A stretch of 64,000 nt of DNA from Cyanobacteriota bacterium (GTDB lineage: Bacteria; Cyanobacteriota; Cyanobacteriia; CACIAM-69d): NCBI GenBank assembly GCA_022402445.1, contig JAKRSF010000013.1:62001-126000 (forward strand), written 5' to 3'. The translations under genes were made by a program, and so were the position numbers. Of the stretch, positions 39,842 to 48,825 are shown one piece after another (the stretch's first letter is position 1; every line of letters starts with the position of its first letter). Under the pieces are notes generated by a model that worked only from the letters and a program-made list of their open reading frames with translations, ran no database searches and was not told the origin of the DNA.

Positions 39842-41644
39842 CTAGTCACGGACTGCCGGGGGTGGAGCCGCAGGGGCAGCGCTGGTGGGCCGTCGGAAAT
39901 AGGCCCGATACATTTCCTTCGCGATCGGAGCCGCCACCGCCCCCCCATAGCCCGCATTTTCCACCGCGATCGCCACGGCAATTTCCGGGCGATCGGCCGG
40001 CGCAAACCCAACGAACATGGCATTACTGCGCCCCGACGGCACCTCCGCCGTCCCGGTTTTGCCGCCGCTCAGGGGAATAGACCCATCCCCCAAAATTTTC
40101 GCCGTCCCCTTTTTGACCGTATCCACCAGCCCCTGGCGCACCACCTGGAGCGTGGCGGGATTGATCCCCGTCGGCTGGGGCTTCATTTCGGGATCATTGA
40201 CCTGGGACGCCAGCAGGTGCGGCACCACGCGGTTACCGCCATTGACCACCGTCGCCACCACCGTTGCCAGCTCCAGCGGCGTCGCCAGCACCAGCCCCTG
40301 GCCGATGGACATGCTGACCGTATCGCCCCCGTACCAGGGCTGGCCATAGAGCTTTTGCTTCTCTGCGGGCGTGGGCAGCGATCCCACCGTGCCGCCCCCA
40401 AGGCCCAGCTTCAGGGGCTGACCGATGCCCAGGATTTTGCCCCATTTGGCGATCGCCTCCGGGCCGATTTTGATACCGATTTGGTAATAGAACGTATTGC
40501 TGCTGTAGGCGAGGGCGTCGCGGAAGCCAATGGCCCCATAGCCACTGCCGCTGTGCTCCCGGAACAGGTGGCCGCCTAGGGAAATGGCCGCTGAGGTTTG
40601 GATGCGGGAGTTGGGATTGTAGGCCCCCGACTCCATCCCGGCGATGCTGGTGATGATTTTGAAGGTGCTGGCGGGGGGATATCCCTGGAGGGCGCGGTTG
40701 AGCAGGGGGCGATCGGGCGCTTGCAGGGCCTTCCACTCCGTGCCGGTGATGCGATCGACAAACCAGTTGGGATCAAAGGAAGGGTTGCTGGCCATGGCGA
40801 CGATGCCGCCGGTTTTGATGTCGATCGCCACCGCCGCCCCCCGATGGCCAGCCAGGGCCGCCGCCGCCGCCCGTTGGGTGGGTAGATCTAAGGTGAGCTG
40901 CACCGGATCTCCGGCGATCGGGTCCGTGCGGTCCAGCACTTCCCCCAGTTCCCCCTTGGCGTCCGATTCGATGCGATCAAAGCCCCAGGTGCCCAGGAGG
41001 CGATCGTCCGCCAGCCGCTCGACCCCCGTCCGCCCGACGATCGCGCCATAGGGCAACGACGGATTGGCCTTGAGATCATCCGGATCCGCTTCGCCGATGT
41101 GGCCGATGATGTGGGCCGCCACCTGCCCATTGGGATAGGACCGGCTCGATTCCGACTGGATCCACACCCCCGCCGTCTGGGCATTCTGCTCCGCCAGGAT
41201 CACAAAGGCCCTCGGGGAGATGCTGCGGGCGATGCGGATGGGATCATCGTTGCCACTGCGCTGGCGGTCGGCAATTTCCGTCAGGATCGCGGGCACCGGG
41301 CGATCAAGCTGGCCCGCCAATGGCGTCAGGAACTGCTGCCACGCGGCAAGGGACTGGCGCATGGGCGAGAGGTAGGCCGATCGCGCTAGGCGGCTCGTGG
41401 CCAATACTTTGCCCTGGCGATCGAGGATCGGCCCCCGTTCCGCCGGGATCGGTCGGCGGCGCGATCGGTTGTCTTCCGCGCGATCGCGGAACTGCGTCCC
41501 CTCCACCAATTGCAGTTGCGCCAGACGGAACGCCAACGCCGTAATCGGCACCGAAATAATCATCGAAAGGATCAAAGCCCGTGCAGCCCGCTCGCGGGAA
41601 ATCTCGATCCATCGAATTCCCTGCAATGGTAAGCGAATGGCCAT
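39842..41644 (-). CDS. mrdA: Penicillin-binding protein 2 (class B, elongation transpeptidase)
   Basis: 600 residues. One N-terminal membrane helix (about 22-42, ARALILSMIISVPITALAF) anchors the protein. The dimerisation domain holds the class B signature RRRPIPAERGPILDRQG. The transpeptidase has the catalytic Ser in PASTFKIITS (about residue 325), SxN as YSSNTF (about 383) and SGGKTGTAE (about 528). It cross-links peptidoglycan in lateral wall growth. No UTRA or PASTA domain. It is read toward the histidine kinase. Confidence 0.93.
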   Translation of the reverse strand: MAIRLPLQGIRWIEISRERAARALILSMIISVPITALAFRLAQLQLVEGTQFRDRAEDNRSRRRPIPAERGPILDRQGKVLATSRLARSAYLSPMRQSLAAWQQFLTPLAGQLDRPVPAILTEIADRQRSGNDDPIRIARSISPRAFVILAEQNAQTAGVWIQSESSRSYPNGQVAAHIIGHIGEADPDDLKANPSLPYGAIVGRTGVERLADDRLLGTWGFDRIESDAKGELGEVLDRTDPIAGDPVQLTLDLPTQRAAAAALAGHRGAAVAIDIKTGGIVAMASNPSFDPNWFVDRITGTEWKALQAPDRPLLNRALQGYPPASTFKIITSIAGMESGAYNPNSRIQTSAAISLGGHLFREHSGSGYGAIGFRDALAYSSNTFYYQIGIKIGPEAIAKWGKILGIGQPLKLGLGGGTVGSLPTPAEKQKLYGQPWYGGDTVSMSIGQGLVLATPLELATVVATVVNGGNRVVPHLLASQVNDPEMKPQPTGINPATLQVVRQGLVDTVKKGTAKILGDGSIPLSGGKTGTAEVPSGRSNAMFVGFAPADRPEIAVAIAVENAGYGGAVAAPIAKEMYRAYFRRPTSAAPAAPPPAVRD

Positions 41645-42503
<859 letters not shown>

Positions 42504-42558
42504 GGTCTGTCATCCCATGGCCTCAACCCCTAATGCCACCCTTACTAACCGAGTGGGG

Positions 42559-42578
42559 CAAGGGGCTTAAGCCCCTTG
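42559..42578. repeat. 20-bp perfect palindrome, copy 3
   Basis: Identical to copies at 4959 and 7824. It lies 55 bp after the glnB stop codon and could end that transcript. Confidence 0.85.
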
Positions 42579-42866
42579 TTTCGGTTTCGGGGGCTCCGTT
42601 GGGTGACCTGTCCGAGGGCCGCTGGTCCGTTGGCTGACCCCTGGGGTTGGCTGAGCCCATCCAACTGGGCTTGAGTTGGACCGATGGGACGCTGCCGTGG
42701 GGTGGCGTCTTTATTTTTGGGTTTTTATGGGCTGGTCTGGATGCTGTTTTGGAGCGGGTGCCGCTGCTGGCGGTTTTAGAGCTGATTTCTAAAGAGATCC
42801 TAAACAATATGCCGCTAGTTCAGGGCTCGGTACTAGTTTGCGGGAATAGCTATCTCCCGCGTAGCC

Positions 42867-43304
42867 ATGAGTCGCCTCCCCGAGATTGCCCACCCCCACC
42901 GAAAGCCCTACCCTAGCGACCTGAGCGATGCAGAATGGGAAGTGCTCCGTCCCCTCCTGCCCGCCTCCAAAGGCTTCGGTCACCCGGTCACCGTTGATTT
43001 TCGAGAAATCCTCAACGCCATCTTCTACGTCCAACGCAGCGGTTGTCAGTGGGAAATGCTCCCCCATGACCTGCCCCACCCCTCAACGGTCTATCGTTAC
43101 TTTTCCCGTTGGCAGCGGCGGGGACTCTGGCAACAGATGCACGACCAAGTACGAGGGCAACTGCGACAGCGCTCCGGTCGTGCCATTGAACCGACCGCTG
43201 CCATTGCGGATTCCCAGTCGGTCAAAACGACGGAAAAAAGGGGGAGGTGTACGGCTTCGATGGTGGCAAGCAGGTTAAAGGGCGTCGTCGGCACATCGTC
43301 GTAG
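42867..43304 (+). CDS. IS5-family transposase, N-terminal frame (orfA)
   Basis: 145 residues. It holds the DUF4096-like helical N-terminus (YPSDLSDAEWEVLRPLLP), the GCQWEMLPHDLP and STVYRYFSRW segments, and the first catalytic Asp in AIADSQSVKT. The homologous reading frame stops being transposase-like after TTEKRG (about 43240), where the second frame takes over. orfA continues to 43304 with unrelated residues. Confidence 0.88.
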   Translation: MSRLPEIAHPHRKPYPSDLSDAEWEVLRPLLPASKGFGHPVTVDFREILNAIFYVQRSGCQWEMLPHDLPHPSTVYRYFSRWQRRGLWQQMHDQVRGQLRQRSGRAIEPTAAIADSQSVKTTEKRGRCTASMVASRLKGVVGTSS

Positions 43305-43684
43305 ATACCCAAGGCTTGGGCGTGGGCATATTGGTAACGGAAGCGAATGCATCAGAGCGGCTAGGGGCCTTGGTGATTCTCGACGAGTCGCGAGAGAAGC
43401 TGGGGCAGTTGCAAAAGCTTTGGGTTGATGGAGGCTATTGCGGTATCAAATTCCATCAGGCGGTGCAGCGAATCTGTGGTCCGCAGGTAGAGGTGGAGGT
43501 CGTCAAGCGCCAGAGTAAGGAATTTAAGGCATTACCCCAGCGTTGGATCGTGGAGCGGACCTTTGGCTGGCTGAATCGTTTTCGTCGGCTGAGCAAGGAC
43601 TATGAGCTTCATTCGGAGGTGAGCGAAGGGATGATTTATGGAGCCCTGTTGAAGGTGATGCTGAAGCGCCTGGCGGTTTCATGA
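43247..43684 (+). CDS. IS5-family transposase, C-terminal frame (orfB)
   Basis: 145 residues in the -1 frame relative to orfA. It contains GRRRHIVVDTQGLGVGILV, VDGGYCGIKF (second Asp) and the ERTFGWLNRFRRLSKDYE region (Glu). The overlap holds an A6G5 run (43234-43244), a plausible slippage site giving a joined protein. The GTG at 43247 lies right after it and has no ribosome site, so independent translation is unlikely. Confidence 0.85.
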   Translation: MYGFDGGKQVKGRRRHIVVDTQGLGVGILVTEANASERLGALVILDESREKLGQLQKLWVDGGYCGIKFHQAVQRICGPQVEVEVVKRQSKEFKALPQRWIVERTFGWLNRFRRLSKDYELHSEVSEGMIYGALLKVMLKRLAVS

Positions 43685-43703
43685 TTACTTTATAAATCAG
43701 CTC

Positions 43704-44321
43704 TTAGTTGTGGCTGGGGTCGGGGGGGGCGGGGCGATCGCTCGGATCCCGCAGGGCGGTGGGCAGGGCGGCGAGGATGCGATCGGCAACCCGATCGGCG
43801 GTGTCGGTGGGGTCGGGGATGAGGCGGAGGTCGGCCTGTTCGTAGAGGTGCGATCGCTGCTGGCGCAGGGTTTCGAGGGCCGCCTGGGGATCGGGGGTTT
43901 GCAGGAGGGGCCGCTGGGCAATTTCGGCCGGGTCGGCCATGAGCCGTTGATAGATCTGGGAGACGGGGACATCGAGCCAGATGATCACCCCCTGGCGTAG
44001 GGCGCTCCAGTTGTTGCGCTCTAGGACGATGCCGCCGCCGGTGGCCACTACGGAGCGCTGGTAGGCGGCCAGTTGGCTGAGGGTTTGCTGTTCGAGCTGG
44101 CGGAAGGTGGCTTCGCCGTCTTCGGCAAAGAGGGTGGCGATGGATTTCCCGGCGATGCGTTCGATCAGGGTGTCCGTGTCGAAGAATCGGTACTGGAGGC
44201 GCTGGGCGATCGCGTGGCCGGTGGCGCTTTTGCCGCTGCCCATGAGGCCAATTAGGTAGAGGTTGAGCCCTTGGAGTTGCTGGCGGATGGGGGCGTCGGA
44301 GGGGGAGGGGATGGCGGCCAT
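43704..44321 (-). CDS. aroK: Shikimate kinase
   Basis: 205 residues. It phosphorylates shikimate in the route to chorismate. P-loop GLMGSGKS at residues 25-32, DTDTLIE (shikimate Asp), VVATGGGIVLERNNW and QRPLLQ. The C-terminal 20 residues are a Pro/Asp-rich tail. The stop codon TAA (43704-43706) coincides with the target duplication of the adjacent IS5 element, and the coding region is intact. Confidence 0.95.
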   Translation of the reverse strand: MAAIPSPSDAPIRQQLQGLNLYLIGLMGSGKSATGHAIAQRLQYRFFDTDTLIERIAGKSIATLFAEDGEATFRQLEQQTLSQLAAYQRSVVATGGGIVLERNNWSALRQGVIIWLDVPVSQIYQRLMADPAEIAQRPLLQTPDPQAALETLRQQRSHLYEQADLRLIPDPTDTADRVADRILAALPTALRDPSDRPAPPDPSHN

Positions 44322-44448
44322 GGGGCTAGGTTCGGCGGCGGGTCGGAGGTCAGGGGGGATAGCAATGCTCGCAGTAGAATACCATCGACCTTATGAACTG
44401 GGGCGGCGGTATGGCCGCTGGGGTGTGCGCGGTGGGTGACGGCGGCTG

Positions 44449-45336
44449 ATGGCGGGGCAACGGCGGGGCCTATGGATTGATGCGGCGCGGCGGTTTCGGC
44501 GCGATCGCCCGGCGGTGCTGGGGCTGGTGGTGTTCGGGGCGATCGCCCTGGCGGCGGTGGTGGGGCCGTGGCTCTATGGGGTGGATCCGGCGGCGATCGA
44601 CTATGGCCGCGCGAATCTGCCACCGGGGGCGGGCCACTGGCTGGGGACGAACGATCGCGGGCAGGATCTGCTGGCGCGGCTGCTGCGGGGGGGGCGGGTG
44701 TCGCTGACGGTGGGTCTGGCGGCGATGGTGGTGGCGACGGGTCTGGGGACGGGCATCGGGGCGATCGCGGGATTCTACGGCGGCTGGCTCGATGGGATTT
44801 TGATGCGCCTGACGGATTTATTTTTGTCGCTGCCCCAACTGCCCCTGCTGCTGCTGATTGTGTACCTCTTCCGCGATGGGGTCCGGGCGATCGCGGGGCC
44901 GGAGACGGGAATTTTTGCCCTGGTGGTGTTGACCATTGGTGGCCTGAACTGGATGGCGACGGCCCGCCTGATCCGCGCCAATTTCCTGAGTTTGCGAGAG
45001 GCGGATTTCGTCAAGGCCGCCGAAACCCTCGGGGCGCGGCCCGCCCGCTTGATCTGGAAACATATCCTCCCCAATGCCATTGGCCCCGCGATCGTCGCCG
45101 CCACCCTCTCCGTGGGCTCCGCCATCTTGACGGAATCCACCCTCAATTTCCTGGGGCTGGGTTTTCCGCCGGATGTGCCCACCTGGGGGCGAATGCTCTA
45201 CGATGCCCAGAATTTTCTAGAAATTTCGCCCCATATGGCCCTCTTCCCCGGTTTGGCGGTCTTTTTGACGGTTCTGAGCATCAACTTCGTCGGTGATGGC
45301 CTGCGAGATGCCCTTGATCCCCACCAGCGGCGGTAG
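44449..45336 (+). CDS. Dipeptide/oligopeptide-type ABC permease, DppC/OppC-like
   Basis: 295 residues, about six membrane segments. The N-terminus has the OppC_N lead (RRFRRDRPAVLGLVVFGAIAL) and HWLGTNDRGQDLLARLLRGGRVSL, diagnostic for DppC/OppC. The EAA-like loop is AAETLGARPARLIWKHILPNAIGP. The other subunits are not adjacent, which is common in cyanobacteria. The substrate may be a peptide, nickel or another small solute. Divergent from aroK by 127 bp. Confidence 0.9.
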   Translation: MAGQRRGLWIDAARRFRRDRPAVLGLVVFGAIALAAVVGPWLYGVDPAAIDYGRANLPPGAGHWLGTNDRGQDLLARLLRGGRVSLTVGLAAMVVATGLGTGIGAIAGFYGGWLDGILMRLTDLFLSLPQLPLLLLIVYLFRDGVRAIAGPETGIFALVVLTIGGLNWMATARLIRANFLSLREADFVKAAETLGARPARLIWKHILPNAIGPAIVAATLSVGSAILTESTLNFLGLGFPPDVPTWGRMLYDAQNFLEISPHMALFPGLAVFLTVLSINFVGDGLRDALDPHQRR

Positions 45337-45350
45337 GACGCGATCGCGGG

Positions 45351-45406
45351 GCCTGGACTGGGTGGAACTGGGCCGGGGGCCTGGACTGGGTGGAATTGGG
45401 CCGGGG
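45351..45406. repeat. 28-bp tandem duplication
   Basis: Two adjacent copies of a 28-bp GC-rich unit beginning GCCTGGACTGGGTGG differ at one base (AACTGG versus AATTGG). They lie in the spacer between the DppC-like and CysW genes. Confidence 0.75.
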
Positions 45407-45411
45407 GGGCT

Positions 45412-45430
45412 GGGCGGGGTTTCCCCGCCC
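45412..45430. repeat. GC-rich hairpin repeat, copy 3 (reverse orientation)
   Basis: GGGCGGGG, TTT loop, CCCCGCCC: a perfect 8-bp stem followed by CTACGG. This is the reverse orientation of the repeat at 30001-30025. Confidence 0.65.
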
Positions 45431-45506
45431 CTACGGTCGGTGGATGGGGGGTGGATCGTTTGATGGTGGACCCGCTGCCTTCGACCCTGAATTTCTGCCT
45501 CGGGGG

Positions 45507-45569
45507 TCAACATGCAAGGCTCAAAATGCAAGACTCAAGGTTCAAGATGCAAGATTTAAGATTCAAGAT
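45507..45569. repeat. Heptanucleotide tandem repeat, nine units
   Basis: Nine consecutive 7-bp units in strict phase with consensus TCAAGAT: TCAACAT, GCAAGGC, TCAAAAT, GCAAGAC, TCAAGGT, TCAAGAT, GCAAGAT, TTAAGAT, TCAAGAT. It is the short tandemly repeated heptamer type of cyanobacteria and lies 21 bp before the cysW start. Confidence 0.85.
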
Positions 45570-45590
45570 CCAGCCCGACCTAGCACCGTG

Positions 45591-46490
45591 ATGATGGACC
45601 GCAACTCAACCCCCACGATCGCCCCCGAACCACCCCCGGCCACCGACACCTCACCGATCCCCACGGGCCAGGGCTGGGAACGGTGGATCCCGCCGATCGC
45701 GATCGCGATCGCCCTGGGTTACCTGGGCCTGATCCTGTTTTTGCCCACGCTGAATGTGTTCGTGCAGGCATTCAGCCGGGGATTTGGTCCCTTTTGGGCG
45801 GCCCTCCAGACGGCGGAATTTCGCTCGGCGGCGGGCCTGACCCTCCTGGTCACCGCGATCGTCGTGCCCATTAACGCCGCCTTTGGCCTGTGTGCCGCCG
45901 TGGTCCTGGCCCGCAGTCGATTCCCTGGCCGCGCGTTGGCGATCAGTTTGCTGGATTTGCCCTTTTCCATCTCGCCGGTGGTGGTGGGGTTGATGATCGT
46001 CTTGCTCTACGGGCGGCGGGGCTGGTTTGGGCCGCTGCTGGACTCGGGGAGGCTCCAGATCGTTTTTGCCCTGCCCGCCATGATCCTGGCCACCGCATTT
46101 GTGACCCTGCCCTTCGTGGCGCGGGAGGTGCTGCCGATTCTAGAGGAGGCGGGCACAGATCAAGAGGAGGCCGCCCGCACCCTTGGGGCCAGCGAGTGGC
46201 AAATTTTCTTCCGGGTCACCCTGCCCAATATCCGGTGGGGGCTGATGTACGGCACGATCTTGAGCACCGCCCGCGCCCTGGGGGAATTTGGGGCCGTGTC
46301 GGTGGTGTCGGGGAATATCATCCGCCGCACCCAAACCCTGCCCCTGTTTGTGGAGGATGCCTATAAGCAGTACGACACGACAGCGGCCTATGCGGCGGCG
46401 GTGGTGCTGGCCCTGTTGGCCGCGATCGCCCTGGTGCTGAAGATCATCCTGGAGCGGCATTTGGGGGAAAGTCCCTCCCGAGGCCACTAG
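45591..46490 (+). CDS. cysW: Sulfate/thiosulfate ABC permease CysW
   Basis: 299 residues from the ATG at 45591. Upstream in-frame codons from 45390 run through the heptamer array and are rejected. Six membrane segments follow a Pro-rich cytosolic lead. CysW hallmarks: FVQAFSRGFGPFW, DLPFSISPVVVGLM, the EAA loop EEAARTLGASEWQIFFRVTLPNI and ARALGEFGAVSVVSGNI. It imports sulfate together with CysT and CysA, whose genes are not in the window, so cysW is isolated here. Confidence 0.92.
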   Translation: MMDRNSTPTIAPEPPPATDTSPIPTGQGWERWIPPIAIAIALGYLGLILFLPTLNVFVQAFSRGFGPFWAALQTAEFRSAAGLTLLVTAIVVPINAAFGLCAAVVLARSRFPGRALAISLLDLPFSISPVVVGLMIVLLYGRRGWFGPLLDSGRLQIVFALPAMILATAFVTLPFVAREVLPILEEAGTDQEEAARTLGASEWQIFFRVTLPNIRWGLMYGTILSTARALGEFGAVSVVSGNIIRRTQTLPLFVEDAYKQYDTTAAYAAAVVLALLAAIALVLKIILERHLGESPSRGH

Positions 46491-46494
46491 GGCA

Positions 46495-47760
46495 TTAGAC
46501 ATATCGAGGATCGCGGTAGACCGTCAGCACCTGATGGATCCATTCCCCGTGGCTCCACAGTTGGCTCAAGGCGAGGGCGATCGCCAGCAGCATGACGGCC
46601 TGGGCGAGGCGATCGCGCCGTTGCAGCAGGGGCAGCAATCCCGCCATCACCCCCACCATCAGGGAGCCGGTCCAGTGGGGGGCATAGAGAAATAGCTCCT
46701 CCGGTGCCCCATAGACCGTGTGCAGGAGGCCATTGAAGAGCAGCACCCCCCCCACCCCCCAGAGCACGGGGGCGCGATCGCGGCCGTGGCGGTAGATGCC
46801 ATAGATCGCAATCCCCAAAAGCGCCACCCACAGCAGTTGGGTCAGGGCCACCGCGATCGTCCACTCGGTCAGATCAAAGCGCAGGTTTGGCGGATAGGGG
46901 GGCGTCGTCCGGCCAATCCAAAGGCCCGGTCGCGCCACGCCAAAAACCCCCAGGTACAGCACCATCCGCAGCACCCGACCGGGGCCAACCTCCCTGAAAT
47001 ATTGAGGATGACCCAGGCCGTCCTCATCGGAGATCCAAAAAAGGCCCGCCCCAGGCCAGAGGAGATGTTGCAAATAGGTGAGGGCGCTGCCCACCGCCAC
47101 CGTGATCGTTCCCCACAGGACCACCGATCGGAGGCGCTGTCGCCAGGTTCCACTCCCCAGACAGCCATAGATCCAGGCCGCCGGCAGCAGATTGGTGGCC
47201 GTCGCCCCAAAGGCCAAGAGCCCCGGCCCCAGGGCAGGCCAGGTTTGACCGGGCGATCGCAGCGCCACCGCCCACAGGCACAGCAAACTCAGCCCCCCCA
47301 GGCCAAAGGTCTCCGGCGTCGCGGAAAACCACACCTGCGAAGCGCTCAGGCCAAAGAGCACCGCCCCCCCCACGGCCACGGCGGGCGACGCCCCCAACCG
47401 CCGAAAGATACTGCGGGCCAGAATCACCCCCAGGGCACCAATCAGCGCCATCACCAGGACCACCGCCAGCCGTGGATCGCCGATCGCCCCGGTCAGGGCC
47501 ATGGTCACGGGGGTCGTCAGCAGCAAAAACAGGGTATGGGTCACGGTGTCCATGGGGCGGGCGTTCCCCTGGGTCATGTTGCGCATGACGCGCCGGAGAT
47601 CGGCCCCAAAGAGTAAATCCTGGTGGCTGTAGGCGGCGGAGTTGGTGATCGCGCCCCCCACGCAAAAGTACAGACTGAAAAAAGCGGCCCCCAGGGCGAT
47701 CGCGCCCCAGTCTAGCGATCGCCAGCGGCCAGCGGAATGGGGAAATCGGGAGACAGCCAT
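46495..47760 (-). CDS. Polytopic membrane protein, GT-C-like, unknown
   Basis: 421 residues with about ten membrane segments. The first periplasmic loop carries HQDLLFGADLRRVMRNMT, and the region after it reads like members of the GT-C (dolichol/undecaprenyl-phosphate sugar) glycosyltransferase superfamily, where acidic residues in this loop are important. I cannot name the family. It is the last of four minus-strand genes starting with a UbiA-type prenyltransferase, which supports a lipid-linked sugar role. Confidence 0.6.
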   Translation of the reverse strand: MAVSRFPHSAGRWRSLDWGAIALGAAFFSLYFCVGGAITNSAAYSHQDLLFGADLRRVMRNMTQGNARPMDTVTHTLFLLLTTPVTMALTGAIGDPRLAVVLVMALIGALGVILARSIFRRLGASPAVAVGGAVLFGLSASQVWFSATPETFGLGGLSLLCLWAVALRSPGQTWPALGPGLLAFGATATNLLPAAWIYGCLGSGTWRQRLRSVVLWGTITVAVGSALTYLQHLLWPGAGLFWISDEDGLGHPQYFREVGPGRVLRMVLYLGVFGVARPGLWIGRTTPPYPPNLRFDLTEWTIAVALTQLLWVALLGIAIYGIYRHGRDRAPVLWGVGGVLLFNGLLHTVYGAPEELFLYAPHWTGSLMVGVMAGLLPLLQRRDRLAQAVMLLAIALALSQLWSHGEWIHQVLTVYRDPRYV

Positions 47761-47837
47761 GGCCTAGACTCCAAAGCTCCTAAGGGATTGATCTAAACAG
47801 GGGTCGGGGAAATCGGGGGGATCAGGCTAGGAAAAAT

Positions 47838-48170
47838 CTAGGGCTGGGTGAGACCGGCGATCGCGATCGCGCCGATGCCACTGAGGATCAGGCCAATGCC
47901 CACCCAGGCCAAAAACGGCACCCGCTCCGCCAGCAGCCACACGCCCCCAAAGGTGGTCGCCGCAATGGTGAGGCCAATGGTGGTGGGATAGGCCAGGGAG
48001 AGCTGCGATCGCCCCAGCACCACCACATACAGCACCGTACTGAGGCCATAGACCCCCACCCCCGCCAGCAGATGGCCATTGATCCCCCGCCCCGATCCCA
48101 GCTTCAACAGCACCTGGGCGATCGCGTTGAGCAGGGCGATCGCACCGATCAGCACACCAACCATGGGCAT
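47838..48170 (-). CDS. Small multidrug-resistance/DMT-type membrane protein
   Basis: 110 residues, four membrane segments. A longer start at 48215 is possible; the ATG at 48170 gives MPMVGVLIGAIALLNAIAQVLLKLG. The EmrE proton/drug Glu14 is absent (Gln occurs in NAIAQVLLK), as in ArnE/ArnF-type flippase subunits rather than drug exporters. LSLAYPTTIGLTIAATTFGGVWLLAERVP and the Gly-rich fourth helix fit the family. In this neighbourhood a lipid-sugar flippase role is plausible. Confidence 0.75.
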   Translation of the reverse strand: MPMVGVLIGAIALLNAIAQVLLKLGSGRGINGHLLAGVGVYGLSTVLYVVVLGRSQLSLAYPTTIGLTIAATTFGGVWLLAERVPFLAWVGIGLILSGIGAIAIAGLTQP

Positions 48171-48288
48171 CGATAGGGATGGCACAGCACTTCCTCCAAA
48201 CCCACAAGGGGGCAACGCAAACTTCAGAAATTTAGAAATTTAGAATCAGAGACTCGGAAATGTAGAGCTTGAGGCATCTAGACCAGGG

Positions 48289-48825
48289 CTAGTCCGGCAA
48301 ACGCTCCAGCACCGGCTCCACCGGATCGAGGGGGGGATAGCCCGGTCCACCGTAGGGCCATTGCACCCAGCGGCCCGCCAGCCGTTCCCACCAGCGGGGC
48401 GGATGGGGCAAACTCGCCACCTGGATCCAGCGGCAGCCGATCCACAGGGCTCCCAAGCCATCCGTGTGCCAACTGTCCCCCACCACGGCCACGCGATCGC
48501 GCGGCAGATCCAACTGGCGCAAGGCCCGCTCAAAGGCCGACGGAAAGGGCTTGCGGGCCACACAAATCCCCTCCAGGCCAAAGCACCCCAGCCACCGCTC
48601 AAACCGCCCGCGCCGTTTGCCATTGGACAGGACAAAACAGGGCATCCCGCGATCGCGCAACTGCCCCAACCACCCCTCCACCCCGGGCGACAGCCAGCGA
48701 TCGTCCTCCGACACCAGGGTGTTATCCAAATCCAGCACCAGCCCCTCAATGCCCAGCTCCCGCAGCCCCTCCACCTCCAGGGCCGCCACCCAGCCACAGC
48801 GCGATCGCCGCACCCCCTTCCTCAT
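48289..48825 (-). CDS. YqeG-family HAD phosphatase
   Basis: 178 residues from the ATG at 48825, which overlaps the stop of the upstream UbiA gene as ATGA. A longer start at 48879 would run deeper into that gene. HAD motifs: I LVLDLDNTLV, II FVLSNGKRR, III KPFPSAFERAL, IV VVGDSWHTDGLGA. YqeG proteins are class IIIA HAD phosphatases; their substrates are largely unknown. The tight overlap with a prenyl-transferase gene suggests a phosphorylated lipid-sugar substrate, but this is inference. Confidence 0.88.
   Translation of the reverse strand: MRKGVRRSRCGWVAALEVEGLRELGIEGLVLDLDNTLVSEDDRWLSPGVEGWLGQLRDRGMPCFVLSNGKRRGRFERWLGCFGLEGICVARKPFPSAFERALRQLDLPRDRVAVVGDSWHTDGLGALWIGCRWIQVASLPHPPRWWERLAGRWVQWPYGGPGYPPLDPVEPVLERLPD

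Larger units (their letters stand above)
42776..43706 (+). mobile_element. IS5-family insertion sequence, complete (925 bp) with TTA target duplication
   Basis: The element runs 42779-43703. Its 16-bp terminal inverted repeats are GAGCTGATTTCTAAAG on the left and CTTTATAAATCAGCTC on the right (one mismatch). It is flanked by direct TTA triplets (42776-42778 and 43704-43706). Two overlapping frames encode a DDE transposase. Size, repeats and TNA-type duplication fit the IS5 family (IS1031/IS427-like subgroups). The right-hand TTA is the aroK stop codon read in reverse. Confidence 0.85.

Noticed and set aside
42647-42916. A plus-strand frame with a hydrophobic stretch running into the IS left end
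   Set aside because: It continues into the IS inverted repeat and resembles no family. It is not a supported gene interrupted by the element.
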